Translations under genes and position numbers: made by a program
Shown here: piece by piece, positions 17,964-25,975 of the stretch
How positions within the stretch are numbered: the first letter of the stretch is position 1
Layout of the letters: every line of letters begins with the position of its first letter
Origin: Luteolibacter flavescens
GTDB lineage: Bacteria > Verrucomicrobiota > Verrucomicrobiia > Verrucomicrobiales > Akkermansiaceae
Reading direction: 5' to 3'
Assembly (NCBI RefSeq): GCF_025950085.1
Contig: NZ_JAPDDS010000007.1
Span: 1 to 64,000 of the forward strand
DNA length: 64,000 bases
The notes under the pieces: model-generated
What the model saw: the letters and a program-made list of their open reading frames with translations, nothing else
Database searches by the model: none
Told to the model about the DNA's origin: nothing

Positions 17964-17978
17964 GCCACTGCAAGTGGC
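17964..17978. promoter_or_regulatory. Small dyad in the folP divergent intergenic region
   Basis: GCCACT (17964-17969) and AGTGGC (17973-17978) form a 6-bp perfect palindrome with a 3-bp centre inside the 57-bp region between the paralogue-A gene and folP. It could be an operator acting on either gene. Confidence 0.3.
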
Positions 17979-17993
17979 CATTTCCAGCCCGTC

Positions 17994-18851
17994 ATGTGGT
18001 GGAAAACGGCACGCACGCGGCTGGATCTGGGCCAGCGGGGAATGATCATGGGCATCCTGAATACCACTCCGGACTCCTTTTCCGACGGGGGGAGCCACGC
18101 CGGGGTCGAGGCCGCGGTGGCGCACGCCCGGCAGATGATTGCGGACGGCGCGGCGATCATCGACATCGGCGGAGAGTCCACCCGGCCCGGTGCCGGTGAG
18201 GTGGCCGTGGCCGAGGAAATCGCCCGGACCGCGCCGGTGATCGCGGCACTGAGGGCGGAGTGGGCCGGGGCGATCTCCATCGATACCATGAAGGCATCCG
18301 TGGCCGCCGCCGCGCTGGAAGCCGGGGCGGACATCGTGAATGACGTGAGCGGCCTGACCGCGGACCCGGACATGGAGCGGGTCTGCGTGGAAAGCGGCTG
18401 CGGCGTGGCGGTGATGCACATGCAGGGCGACCCGCGCACCATGCAGGTGGCGCCGGATTACGAGGACGTGGTGGCGGAGGTGCGGCGGTTCTTTGAGGAA
18501 AGACTCCTCAGCCTGGTCGCCGCGGGTATCGATGCGGAGGCGATCTGCTTCGATCCCGGGATCGGCTTCGGGAAGACGGTGGAGCACAATCTCGCCCTGC
18601 TGCGCGCCTTGGCCAACCTGAATGTGGGCGGTCGTCCGCTGTTGCTGGGCGTTTCGCGAAAATCTTTCATTGGGCGGGTGCTCGGCAGCACCGATCTGGC
18701 GGACCGCTCTTGGCCGACCGTGGCGATCACCGCGTGGGCGCGGGAGGCCGGGGCAATGATCCACCGGGTCCACGAGGTGCGGCCGAATACCCAGGCGCTG
18801 CGGATGACCGAGGCGATCCTGCAGGGTGGAAATTCCGCATTCTCCGGGTGA
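17994..18851 (+). CDS. folP: Dihydropteroate synthase
   Basis: Folate-pathway enzyme that joins p-aminobenzoate to 6-hydroxymethyl-7,8-dihydropterin pyrophosphate; the sulfonamide target. The 285-residue TIM-barrel protein has both signatures: MGILNTTPDSFSDGG near residue 19 and IDIGGESTRPGAGEV. Later loops include DPGIGFGKT and LLGVSRKSFIG. ATG 17994 gives the normal length; a TTG at 17955 is less likely. It precedes a small lipoprotein-like gene and cdaA; folP next to cdaA is a recurrent order in bacteria. Confidence 0.93.
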   Translation: MWWKTARTRLDLGQRGMIMGILNTTPDSFSDGGSHAGVEAAVAHARQMIADGAAIIDIGGESTRPGAGEVAVAEEIARTAPVIAALRAEWAGAISIDTMKASVAAAALEAGADIVNDVSGLTADPDMERVCVESGCGVAVMHMQGDPRTMQVAPDYEDVVAEVRRFFEERLLSLVAAGIDAEAICFDPGIGFGKTVEHNLALLRALANLNVGGRPLLLGVSRKSFIGRVLGSTDLADRSWPTVAITAWAREAGAMIHRVHEVRPNTQALRMTEAILQGGNSAFSG

Positions 18852-18894
18852 ATCTTTTCTGAGAGGATCCGTCTGAGCCCGTGCATTCCATTTC

Positions 18895-19140
18895 ATGAAA
18901 GCGATCCCGCTCAAAGTCTCCGCCCTCGTCATCGCCCTGGCCGGCACCTCCTGCATGACCACCTACGACGCCTATGGCCGCCCGGTCCAGAGCGTCGATC
19001 CCGGTGCCGCCGCGGCCATCGCGATCGGTGCTGCGGCGGTCGGCTACGCCATCGGGGAGAACAATGGCCACCACCATCACTACCACGGCGGCCATTATTA
19101 CTACAGCCGCCCCTACGTCGGAGGCCCGGTCTGCTGGTGA
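18895..19140 (+). CDS. Small lipoprotein-like protein with glycine-zipper and His/Tyr-rich tail
   Basis: An 81-residue protein with a signal sequence ending in a lipobox-like AGTSC (Cys20), a Gly/Ala-rich hydrophobic stretch (residues 38-54, AAAAIAIGAAAVGYAIG) like glycine-zipper lipoproteins, and a tail rich in His, Tyr and Gly (NGHHHHYHGGHYYY). The tail could bind metal. It lies 43 nt after folP and 75 nt before cdaA. Function unknown. Confidence 0.6.
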   Translation: MKAIPLKVSALVIALAGTSCMTTYDAYGRPVQSVDPGAAAAIAIGAAAVGYAIGENNGHHHHYHGGHYYYSRPYVGGPVCW

Positions 19141-19175
19141 TCCGCGTGCTGATTTCCGTCTGCGCGGAAAAGCAA

Positions 19176-19205
19176 ATGACAGTGGGGCAGACCCCGGCAT
19201 AGTAT
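19176..19205 (+). promoter_or_regulatory. Putative cdaA promoter
   Basis: ATGACA (19176-19181) and TAGTAT (19200-19205) are 18 bp apart, and the spacer holds a GGGG-CAGA-CCCC dyad. The -10 ends 10 nt before the cdaA ATG, implying a very short leader. Confidence 0.35.
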
Positions 19206-19215
19206 CCCGCCCGGG

Positions 19216-20058
19216 ATGGTGTGGGAGAATGTAAGTAAACATTGGCGCGACGGGATCGAGATCCTGATCCTCGCGATCGCCATTTATCAGATCTTCCGTG
19301 CCTTCCGGGCCACCCGCGGGGCGCGCATCCTCGTCGGCCTGGTGGTCATCCTGGTGGCGATCACGCTGTTGCTGCGCCTCTTCGAGTTCGCGGTCATCTC
19401 GTGGCTCGTCACCCGTGCGGCCATTCTGCTGGTCTTCGCGGTGCCGATCATCTTCCAGCCGGAGCTGCGGAATGCGCTGGCAAAGCTGGGCAGCAGCCGC
19501 CTGTTTTCCTTCTCCAACAAGAGCCAGCTCGACTTCCTGGAGATCTTCGAGGACTCGGTGGTGGCCCTTTCGAAGAAGCGCATCGGGGCGCTCTTCGCCA
19601 TCGAGCGCGACATCACGCTGAAGCCCTTCGAGGAGACGGGCGTGATGCTGAATGCGGACTTTTCGCCGGAGCTCTCGATGACCGTCTTCTTCCCGAAGAC
19701 CCCGCTGCACGATGGTGGCATGGTGATTTCCAACAAGAAGGTGACTGCCGCGGCGTGTGTCTTTCCGGTCAGCCAGCGTGAATTGGCGGACCGCTCCATC
19801 GGCCTGCGCCACCGCGCCGCCATCGGCGTGACGGAGGAAAGCGACTGCGTGGCGGTGATCGTCAGCGAGGAAACCGGCGCGATTTCCATCTGCATCGACG
19901 GCCATCTGGAGCGAAACCTGGGCGAAGAGAAATTCCGCAAGCGGATGGCCGACATCTTCCTGGCCAACGACGACAACAATGAAAAAGGCGTTTCGAAAGA
20001 ATCTGATCCCGAAGCTCGTGTCGCTTCTTCTGGCGACCGCGATCTGGTTTCTGATTAG
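19216..20058 (+). CDS. cdaA: CdaA-type diadenylate cyclase
   Basis: Membrane enzyme that makes cyclic di-AMP from two ATP. The 280-residue protein has three transmembrane helices in residues 14-80, a short linker and the DAC domain with LHDGGMVI (the family DGA-type motif, here DGG) and GLRHRAAIG, the RHR motif that contacts ATP. Length and order match CdaA rather than DisA. The last 80 nt overlap a small downstream frame encoding a YbbR-like membrane segment. Homologues commonly control potassium and wall homeostasis; that role here is inferred. Confidence 0.93.
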   Translation: MVWENVSKHWRDGIEILILAIAIYQIFRAFRATRGARILVGLVVILVAITLLLRLFEFAVISWLVTRAAILLVFAVPIIFQPELRNALAKLGSSRLFSFSNKSQLDFLEIFEDSVVALSKKRIGALFAIERDITLKPFEETGVMLNADFSPELSMTVFFPKTPLHDGGMVISNKKVTAAACVFPVSQRELADRSIGLRHRAAIGVTEESDCVAVIVSEETGAISICIDGHLERNLGEEKFRKRMADIFLANDDNNEKGVSKESDPEARVASSGDRDLVSD

Positions 20059-20146
20059 GGACCACCTCCGGGAGCAGGGAGAATTGTTCGGGCCCGGCAG
20101 CAAGCCGCCCCGGGCGATTCCGGTGATCGAGGAGGATCCGCCTTGA
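19979..20146 (+). CDS. Very short YbbR/CdaR-like membrane protein overlapping cdaA
   Basis: A 55-codon frame beginning ATG AAA AAG at 19979, inside the 3' end of cdaA in another frame, and ending in TGA at 20144-20146. The product has one membrane helix (NLIPKLVSLLLATAIWFLI) that closely resembles the N-terminal anchor of YbbR/CdaR, the protein normally encoded after cdaA that modulates it. Here it stops after a short proline-rich tail (PPRAIPVIEEDPP) with no YbbR domains. The position and anchor make it a probable minimal CdaR counterpart; truncation of a longer gene is the alternative. Confidence 0.6.
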   Translation: MKKAFRKNLIPKLVSLLLATAIWFLIRDHLREQGELFGPGSKPPRAIPVIEEDPP

Positions 20147-20177
20147 CCGTGCGCGCGCGTGCGGCCACCGCTGCGGC

Positions 20178-20807
20178 GTGAACTACTTCGTCACCGGCAC
20201 GGATACCGGCGCGGGCAAGACCCGCTTCACCCGCCTCCTCGTGGAAGCCCTGCGCGCCGAGGGGATCGACGCCGCCGGCTTCAAGCCGGTCTGCTGTGGC
20301 GACCGCGACGATGCCGTGGAGCTGGCGGCCGCTTCTGGCGGACTGGAGCCCGCGCAGGTGAATCCGGTATGGCTGAAGGCCCCGGTGGCCCCGCTGGTCG
20401 CCGGGATGCTGGAAAACCGCCCGATCGACACGGCGGCCCTGCTGATGGCCACGCGCGATTTCATCGCGAGCCATGCGCAAGTCATCGTCGAGGGTGTCGG
20501 CGGCTGGCGAGTGCCGCTCGCGGAAGGCTATGACATGGCGGACTTCGCCGTGGATCTCGGGCTGCCGGTCATCATCGTGGTGGGAAATCGTCTCGGTGCC
20601 CTGAACCACACCATCCTCACCGTGGATGCCATCCGTGCGCGCGGTGTGGAGATCGCGGGCCTCGTGATGAATCATCTCGAAGATGAGCTGGATACCGCGG
20701 CGATCACGAACAAGGGCATGATCGAACAACTCACCGGCGTGCCCATCCTGGCGGAGATCATCCATGGCCAGGACTTCTTCGATGCGGAGCCCTTCATCGG
20801 ATCCTGA
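20178..20807 (+). CDS. bioD: ATP-dependent dethiobiotin synthetase
   Basis: Converts 7,8-diaminopelargonate, CO2 and ATP to dethiobiotin, the penultimate step of biotin synthesis. The 209-residue P-loop protein opens with FVTGTDTGAGKTRFT (Walker A), contains KPVCCGDRDD and VEGVGGWRVPL, and ends with the usual MNHLEDE-type nucleotide loop. GTG 20178 is required to keep the P-loop at the N-terminus. No other bio gene is adjacent; a BioF-like gene lies at 31.7 kb. Confidence 0.9.
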   Translation: MNYFVTGTDTGAGKTRFTRLLVEALRAEGIDAAGFKPVCCGDRDDAVELAAASGGLEPAQVNPVWLKAPVAPLVAGMLENRPIDTAALLMATRDFIASHAQVIVEGVGGWRVPLAEGYDMADFAVDLGLPVIIVVGNRLGALNHTILTVDAIRARGVEIAGLVMNHLEDELDTAAITNKGMIEQLTGVPILAEIIHGQDFFDAEPFIGS

Positions 20808-20818
20808 TCCGAGGGCAA

Positions 20819-20853
20819 GAAAAACGCCGTCCCCTCGGCAAAAGGGACGGCGT
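20819..20853 (-). terminator. Strong minus-strand intrinsic terminator
   Basis: ACGCCGTCCC (20824-20833) pairs perfectly with GGGACGGCGT (20844-20853). Read on the minus strand the stem is followed by TTTTT (20819-20823). On the plus strand no T-run follows, so it ends a minus-strand transcript, most simply one covering the short frame at 20878-20949. Confidence 0.8.
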
Positions 20854-20877
20854 CGGAAAACGGGAGGGTGCAGGCAA

Positions 20878-20949
20878 TCAGCGGCGCGTGCCGGTTTGCT
20901 GCGTGGTGCCGGAGTTCACGGGGAACGAGATGGCGGAAGGAACGGACAT
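20878..20949 (-). CDS. Possible 23-aa peptide gene or small RNA
   Basis: A minus-strand frame ATG(20949) to TGA(20878) encodes 23 residues beginning MSVPSAISFPVNSGTT and rich in Ser, Thr and Gln. It matches no family I know. It is notable because a perfect-stem terminator in the same orientation lies 25 nt downstream and no longer gene explains that terminator. It has no good Shine-Dalgarno. It could instead be a non-coding RNA of roughly 130-200 nt. Confidence 0.3.
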   Translation of the reverse strand: MSVPSAISFPVNSGTTQQTGTRR

Positions 20950-21060
20950 GGTTTTGTTTGGTTCGAGGAGTTACGAGGTCGAGTTTTTTGGGAGGGGCAC
21001 TCCCAGCGGGTGAAGACAACGTATCCCCCGAACCAACTGTCTGCATTATGAAGACGGGAA

Positions 21061-21087
21061 CCCACCTTGCGATTTTGCGAAGGTGGG
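21061..21087 (-). terminator. Hairpin after the XylR-like regulator gene
   Basis: CCCACCTT (21061-21068) pairs with AAGGTGGG (21080-21087) immediately downstream of the regulator stop at 21095. The minus-strand continuation is only moderately T-rich, so it may be a weak terminator. Confidence 0.4.
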
Positions 21088-21094
21088 AAAATGC

Positions 21095-22243
21095 CTAAGC
21101 TCCCGTGGATTTGCGGTATTCGCCCGGGGTCTTTCCGGTCTGTCTGCGAAAAAGATGACTCAACCGCTCCGCATGCTCGAAGCCGAGCAAGTCCGCGATA
21201 TGGGCGAGCGTATAGTCCGTTTGCGAGAGGAAGCGCTGGATGCCCTCGACCAATGTCTGGCTGAGCAATTGCCGTGGTGTCTTGCCCGTGGCGGCCTTCA
21301 CCCGCTGCTCTAACAGACGGCGCGAGACGTGGCAGTCGCGCGACAGCTCCTCGATGCTGAGCAGGCCGGGGCGCTGCTGGCGGAGCAGCTCCAGGAAGCG
21401 CCGCACCACGGGATCCTCGATCGCGTCGAGCGCGGTGGACTGGCGGATCACCAGTCCCTTCGGCGGCACCAGACGCTCCAGCTTGATCTGCTGCAGCTCC
21501 TTTCCAGACATCAGCTCCGCGAGCCAGGATGCCGCGAGGAAGCCCATGCGGATGATATCCGGATCGATACTGGAGAGCGGGATGCGCGAGGTGCTGGAGA
21601 AGACGGGATCATTGTCCACGCCCAGCACGGCGAGGTCTTCCGGCACGGCGATCTGGAGCTCGATGGCCGACTGCACGGCGCGGAAGGCGACCTCGTCCCA
21701 GCAGCAGAAAAGCGCGCAGGGCTTTGGCAGCGACTCGATGAAGGAGAGGTCGCCCTTTTGCAGGGACTCGAAGCTGCGCGCCTTCCTCTCGGGCGTGTGA
21801 TGACAGTGCGGCTTGTGACCGCGTGCGGCGAGTGCCTCGGTGAAGCCGATCTCGCGCTCGCGGGAGACATTGTGGTCGCTGTAGCCGAGGAAGGCGAAGT
21901 GGCGGTGGCCCTTTTCGATGAAGTGGTCGGCAGCCATCCGGCCCACCGCGCGGTGATCGCTGTCCACGATGAGGTGCTCGCCGGCGGGGTCGAGCATGGT
22001 GCTCTGCAGGTCGAAGACGGCCACGCCTTGCTCCTTCAGGGCGCGCGAGTGGCATTGGTCGGGGCTCGTGGTGATCACGCCGTCGCCCTTGAAGTCCGCC
22101 AGCCAATCGGGCTCCGCGGTGGACTTCCCGCGATACTCGAAGTGGATCTGCCAGTCATGCAGGCGGCCGTAGCGGGCGATGCCCCGGATGAGATTCCTGC
22201 CGTATTGGGTGGATGTTTCGACGATGACCGCGACGTGACGCAC
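21095..22243 (-). CDS. XylR-like regulator: LacI-type sugar-binding domain plus AraC HTH
   Basis: A 382-residue regulator with a periplasmic-binding-protein fold (residues 1-270: VAVIVETSTQYGRNLIRGIA, DGVITTSPDQCHSRAL, AVLGVDNDPVFSSTSRIPLSSI) and a C-terminal AraC double helix-turn-helix (SIEELSRDCHVSRRLLEQRV, YTLAHIADLLGFEHAERLSH). This is the domain order of E. coli XylR, and such proteins usually activate sugar catabolic genes on ligand binding. No sugar operon is adjacent, so the target is unknown. It lies downstream of, and on the same strand as, the phospholipid operon. Confidence 0.88.
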   Translation of the reverse strand: MRHVAVIVETSTQYGRNLIRGIARYGRLHDWQIHFEYRGKSTAEPDWLADFKGDGVITTSPDQCHSRALKEQGVAVFDLQSTMLDPAGEHLIVDSDHRAVGRMAADHFIEKGHRHFAFLGYSDHNVSREREIGFTEALAARGHKPHCHHTPERKARSFESLQKGDLSFIESLPKPCALFCCWDEVAFRAVQSAIELQIAVPEDLAVLGVDNDPVFSSTSRIPLSSIDPDIIRMGFLAASWLAELMSGKELQQIKLERLVPPKGLVIRQSTALDAIEDPVVRRFLELLRQQRPGLLSIEELSRDCHVSRRLLEQRVKAATGKTPRQLLSQTLVEGIQRFLSQTDYTLAHIADLLGFEHAERLSHLFRRQTGKTPGEYRKSTGA

Positions 22244-22298
22244 AAGCTCGACCCTAGGGAGTCAATCCTGGCCTGACTAGGATTTTGGCGACCATCCC

Positions 22299-23297
22299 TC
22301 AGCTCCCGATCCACAGGCGCAGGGCATCGTACATCCACTGCGGCTGCTGGTAGGAGTCGTGCATGCTGGTGTCGAAGTAGTAGCCGACGATGTGGAAGAA
22401 GATCGGCCCGGCGAAGAGCAGCGAGTCCAGGCGGTCCAGCACGCCGCCGTGGCCCGGGATGCCGCGGCCCCAGTCCTTCGCCCCGAGCGAGCGCTTCACC
22501 GCGGACATCACCAGCCCGCCGAAGAATCCGGACGCCACGAGCACGATGGACATGATCGCCGCTTCCACGGGGGTGAAGGGCGTGGCCCACCAGAGGGACG
22601 TGCCGATGAGCGTGGCCGCCGCGCCGCCGTAGAGCAGGCCCTCGCGGGTCTTCGACGGGCTCACCTTTGGCGCGATCTTCGTCTTCCCGAAGAGCTTGCC
22701 AAAGACGTACTGCATCACGTCGCTGATCTGCGTCACCAGCACCACGAAGAAGAGCAGCTTCGCATTCTGTCCGTGGTAGCCCTCGATGGGGAGATACAGC
22801 AGCATCGGCAGGTAGCTGAGGAAGTAGATGCAGGTCAGCACGCCCCACTGGATGCGTGCGGTACGCTCCAGGAAGCGCTCGGTATCGCCCGCCAGCGCAC
22901 TGCGGATGGGGATGAAGACGAAGGCGTAAACGGGGATCCAGATCAGGAACATCCCGTACCACGGTGCCCCGGCGAAGATGTAGTGCAGCGGCAGGATGAG
23001 GAAGAAGACCCACGTGAGCGTGCGGTGGTCGCCGCGCGGGGTGGGCGAGAGCGTGATGAACTCCCGCAGCGCGAGGAAGGACAGCAGCCCGTAGAACCAG
23101 AAGACGCCGGACTTCCCGAGCGCGAGCGACGAGCAGAAGACGATCATCATCCACCACCACGCGTTCACTCGCTGGCGGAGATTCACCAGCACCGCGGTCT
23201 CGCCGGATCTCCCGATGAGTATCCGGGTGATGAGGGTGGCGATGAGCAGCACGGCCACCACGCCGCCGACGAGGTAGAGCAGTTCAGGATCCTTCAT
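22299..23297 (-). CDS. cdsA: Phosphatidate cytidylyltransferase
   Basis: Inner-membrane enzyme that makes CDP-diacylglycerol from phosphatidate and CTP. The 332-residue protein has about eight transmembrane helices and the C-terminal CDS signature: SPSKTREGLLYGG, then SAVKRSLGAKDWGRGIPGHG followed by GVLDRLDS. The ATG at 23297 lies inside the end of plsC, overlapping it by 14 nt, so the acyltransferase, which makes the substrate, and this enzyme are translationally coupled. Confidence 0.92.
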   Translation of the reverse strand: MKDPELLYLVGGVVAVLLIATLITRILIGRSGETAVLVNLRQRVNAWWWMMIVFCSSLALGKSGVFWFYGLLSFLALREFITLSPTPRGDHRTLTWVFFLILPLHYIFAGAPWYGMFLIWIPVYAFVFIPIRSALAGDTERFLERTARIQWGVLTCIYFLSYLPMLLYLPIEGYHGQNAKLLFFVVLVTQISDVMQYVFGKLFGKTKIAPKVSPSKTREGLLYGGAAATLIGTSLWWATPFTPVEAAIMSIVLVASGFFGGLVMSAVKRSLGAKDWGRGIPGHGGVLDRLDSLLFAGPIFFHIVGYYFDTSMHDSYQQPQWMYDALRLWIGS

Positions 23298-23919
23298 CGT
23301 TGGCAGGGATGAGATGACCGTGGGAGAGGCACATGACGGATTCGCGGGCGCGCTCGAGAAAGGCGGCCTTGCTTTCGCCCTCGGCAGGGCAGGGGACGGG
23401 CTCGCCAAAGACCGCCTGGCCCATCAGGGGCAGCGGCAGCAGTTCGCCCTTGGGCAGGATGCGGCTCAGGTTTTCGAGGAAGACAGGCACGAGCAGGGCG
23501 TCCGGGCGCTTCGTCGCGAGGTGATGGAGACCGGGCTTGAAGGGGGCCACGGCACCGGTGTCGCTGCGCGTGCCCTCGGGGAAGACGATGAGGTCGGCCC
23601 CGTCCCCGATGGCCTCCAGCATCTTGCCGAGCGGGTCCTCGGCACGCATCCGCGCGAGGTCGCGAGGGATGAGGACGGCCTTGAAGATGCGGCTGGCGAT
23701 CCAGCGGCGCAGCGGGCTCTTCTCCCAATACTCCGCCGCTGCGACCGGTCGGGTCCAGGCGCGCTGGCGACCGGGCAGGGCGGCCCAGATAACCACGAAG
23801 TCGAGGTGCGACGCGTGATTCGCGAAGTAGATGCGGCGCTTGCCGTCCTCCGGCACGTCGTCGAGCAAGCGCACGCCCGTGGCGAGGCGGACGAGGAAGG
23901 CGAGCACGGTGCCGGTCAT
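23284..23919 (-). CDS. plsC: 1-acyl-glycerol-3-phosphate acyltransferase family protein
   Basis: Membrane-associated acyltransferase, 211 aa, expected to acylate lysophosphatidate. The catalytic HX4D box is NHASHLDF near residue 33 and the second box is VFPEGTRSDTG. An N-terminal hydrophobic segment (MTGTVLAFLVRLATGV) anchors it. ATG 23919 overlaps the upstream CDP-alcohol transferase by 4 nt and the gene overlaps cdsA by 14 nt, forming a compact lipid operon. Confidence 0.9.
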   Translation of the reverse strand: MTGTVLAFLVRLATGVRLLDDVPEDGKRRIYFANHASHLDFVVIWAALPGRQRAWTRPVAAAEYWEKSPLRRWIASRIFKAVLIPRDLARMRAEDPLGKMLEAIGDGADLIVFPEGTRSDTGAVAPFKPGLHHLATKRPDALLVPVFLENLSRILPKGELLPLPLMGQAVFGEPVPCPAEGESKAAFLERARESVMCLSHGHLIPANDEGS

Positions 23920-24563
23920 GGGCGGGCCTCCTTCAGTTTTGCGGACAGGCGCAGGATGCGGCGGACGATGGTGAGGCAGGTCCCGGCGGCGAGGAGGATG
24001 ATGGCGAACTTCATCACCTCGGCGTGACCTTTCCACAGCGGCTCGGCGGCGGTGATCAGGGCGGCCACGGTGAGGATGGCCATGCGGTGGGGCTTCGCGC
24101 AGGGGCCGCAGAAATCGTGCGCGCCGCCGGTGAGAGCCGCTCCCATCGCGCGGGCATAGGCCGTCATCACCGAGGCCCAGGCGGCGATAGCGCCGACCCA
24201 TGGCAGGCCGATGGCCCATCCGGCACTGACGAGGAAGATGGTATCGGCCAGCCGGTCCGGGATCTCATTCCACAGGTCGCCGGTGGCGCTCTTCTTCCCG
24301 CCCTCGATGGCCACCATTCCGTCCATCAGGTTGCACAGCAGGCGGAGCTGGATCATCGCCGCGCCTGCGACCCAGCCCGCGGACCAAGGCAGCCAGCCGC
24401 GGGAGGCGGCGAGAAAGGCGGCTCCGCCCAGCAGCGATGCCACCACGCTGAAGCCGGAGATGGCATTCGGCGAGATCCCGGCGGAGGTGAGTCCTCTTGC
24501 CATGCCCCGGGCCCATCCGGTCGAGCGGGTTTTCAGCGGTCGCCGCGAGCTGTCGTCATCCAC
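23916..24563 (-). CDS. CDP-alcohol phosphatidyltransferase family protein with variant motif
   Basis: A 215-residue integral membrane protein of the CDP-alcohol phosphotransferase family, which attaches phosphatidyl groups to alcohols. The classical DGxxAR...GxxxDxxxD motif appears as NLMDGMVA...GDLWNEIPDRLAD: the first Asp is Asn, the Ala-Arg pair is Ala-Ile, and the third Asp is Asn. I recall a related subfamily with this NxxDGMVAxE...NExPDR pattern, so it is probably a functional variant with unknown acceptor. First gene of the operon with plsC and cdsA. Confidence 0.8.
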   Translation of the reverse strand: MDDDSSRRPLKTRSTGWARGMARGLTSAGISPNAISGFSVVASLLGGAAFLAASRGWLPWSAGWVAGAAMIQLRLLCNLMDGMVAIEGGKKSATGDLWNEIPDRLADTIFLVSAGWAIGLPWVGAIAAWASVMTAYARAMGAALTGGAHDFCGPCAKPHRMAILTVAALITAAEPLWKGHAEVMKFAIILLAAGTCLTIVRRILRLSAKLKEARP

Positions 24564-24654
24564 GGTCGGAATCTGGCAAGGGTATGGGGTCCGGGCAAGT
24601 TAAGGAATGGACTCTCCTTGCGGATCTGGCCAACAGCCGTTAGAAAGAGGGGAC

Positions 24655-25509
24655 ATGACCGTCGGCATCATCGCCAACACGCAGAAGGAAGGAGCGCGGA
24701 TCGCCCTGGACCGCCTCATGGGCGTGCTATCCGTCCGGCGGATCGCCTCGCTTTTGGAAAGGGAGGCCGCCTCGCTCTGCGGCGTGCCCGGCGGCATGGA
24801 GGGCCCGGACCTGGCAGCCGCCTCCGACGTGATCGCGGTGCTGGGCGGGGACGGGACCATGCTGAATGCGGTGGCGAAGCTGGGTCCCACCGACAAACCG
24901 GTGGCCGGTATCAATATCGGCACGCTGGGCTTCCTCACGAGCTGCACGGACGATGAGGTGGAGGTCTTCGCCGATGCCCTGCTTTCCGAAAAATACACCA
25001 CCAGCCGCCGCACGCTGCTGACCGCCACGGTGCGCAGTGTGGATGGCACGGTGAAGGAATTCCGCGCGCTGAATGAAGTGGTGCTCGCCCGCGGCCAGAC
25101 CGGCCGGCTGGTCTCGCTGTCGGCGTATGTCGATGGCGATCTGCTGAATAGCTATCGCGCGGACGGCCTCATCGTCGCCACGCCCACGGGCTCCACCGCC
25201 TACTCGCTCTCCGCCGGGGGGCCGCTTATCAGTCCTGCCGCCGCCGTCTTCGTCATCACGCCGATCTGCCCGCACACGCTCAGCCAGCGCTCGCTGATCA
25301 TCGGCGACCACGTCACCGTGGAGCTGGCGCCGGAGAATGCGGACGAGGCACCGATGCTCTGCACGGTCGATGGCCGGGACTGCGTGAATATCCAGCACGG
25401 GGACCGCATCGAGGTAAGGAAGGCGGAGCACGCTCTCAATCTCCTGCGGCTGCCCGGCCACTCCTTCTACGAGGCCCTGCGGCAAAAGCTGAACTGGCGG
25501 GGTGGTTGA
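24655..25509 (+). CDS. nadK: NAD kinase
   Basis: Phosphorylates NAD+ to NADP+ with ATP or polyphosphate. The 284-residue protein has the diagnostic GGDGTMLNAV, then NIGTLGFLT, LNEVVLARG and the nucleotide loop YRADGLIVATPTGSTAYSLS. ATG 24655 is preceded by a GAGGGG Shine-Dalgarno. It is divergent from the phospholipid operon and ends 10 nt from the convergent gene at 25520. NAD synthetase is encoded 2.4 kb downstream on the other strand. Confidence 0.95.
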   Translation: MTVGIIANTQKEGARIALDRLMGVLSVRRIASLLEREAASLCGVPGGMEGPDLAAASDVIAVLGGDGTMLNAVAKLGPTDKPVAGINIGTLGFLTSCTDDEVEVFADALLSEKYTTSRRTLLTATVRSVDGTVKEFRALNEVVLARGQTGRLVSLSAYVDGDLLNSYRADGLIVATPTGSTAYSLSAGGPLISPAAAVFVITPICPHTLSQRSLIIGDHVTVELAPENADEAPMLCTVDGRDCVNIQHGDRIEVRKAEHALNLLRLPGHSFYEALRQKLNWRGG

Positions 25510-25519
25510 GCAGCGGCGG

Positions 25520-25975
25520 TCACGCTCTCTCGTTCTGGGCAAGAAGCTTGGTGAAGCGTCTCCATCTCCAGGCAACGAGCGTCCCCCAGAGCGTCAGATG
25601 GAGAATGATCAAAAACCACCACGCGAAGGTCACGCCCGCGTAGTCGGGACCGGACTCCTTGGTCTTGACCGCTGGGGGCCATGGGTTCGTCGAGGGATCG
25701 TGTGCCCATAAGATAAGCGGTTCGCGGTAGACGCAGGGCCCGATTAGTGGAGTCATTTTGCCTCCATCGTATCTCACACTAATGAGCGAGGTCCGCCGGG
25801 CGATGGCGCAACTCACGCCGCCCGCCTCGGAACCCGCATAGAGTTCAAACTTGGATGTGGGGATGAAAGCGGCGCTTTGCATGCGCATCGAGTCTCTCCA
25901 CGCCCAGAGAAAGAAGAGAAGAGTCAACAGCCCCAGCCAGGCAACGAGTGAACGGAGCGGGCGGTAGCGGGTCAT
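25520..25975 (-). CDS. Two-helix membrane protein, unknown
   Basis: A 151-residue protein with an N-terminal helix (residues 8-26), an external loop of about 85 residues with two cysteines, and a second helix near the C-terminus (FAWWFLIILHLTLWGTLVAW) followed by a basic tail (RWRRFTK). Aromatic-rich and without a recognised domain. Convergent with nadK. Function unknown. Confidence 0.55.
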   Translation of the reverse strand: MTRYRPLRSLVAWLGLLTLLFFLWAWRDSMRMQSAAFIPTSKFELYAGSEAGGVSCAIARRTSLISVRYDGGKMTPLIGPCVYREPLILWAHDPSTNPWPPAVKTKESGPDYAGVTFAWWFLIILHLTLWGTLVAWRWRRFTKLLAQNERA

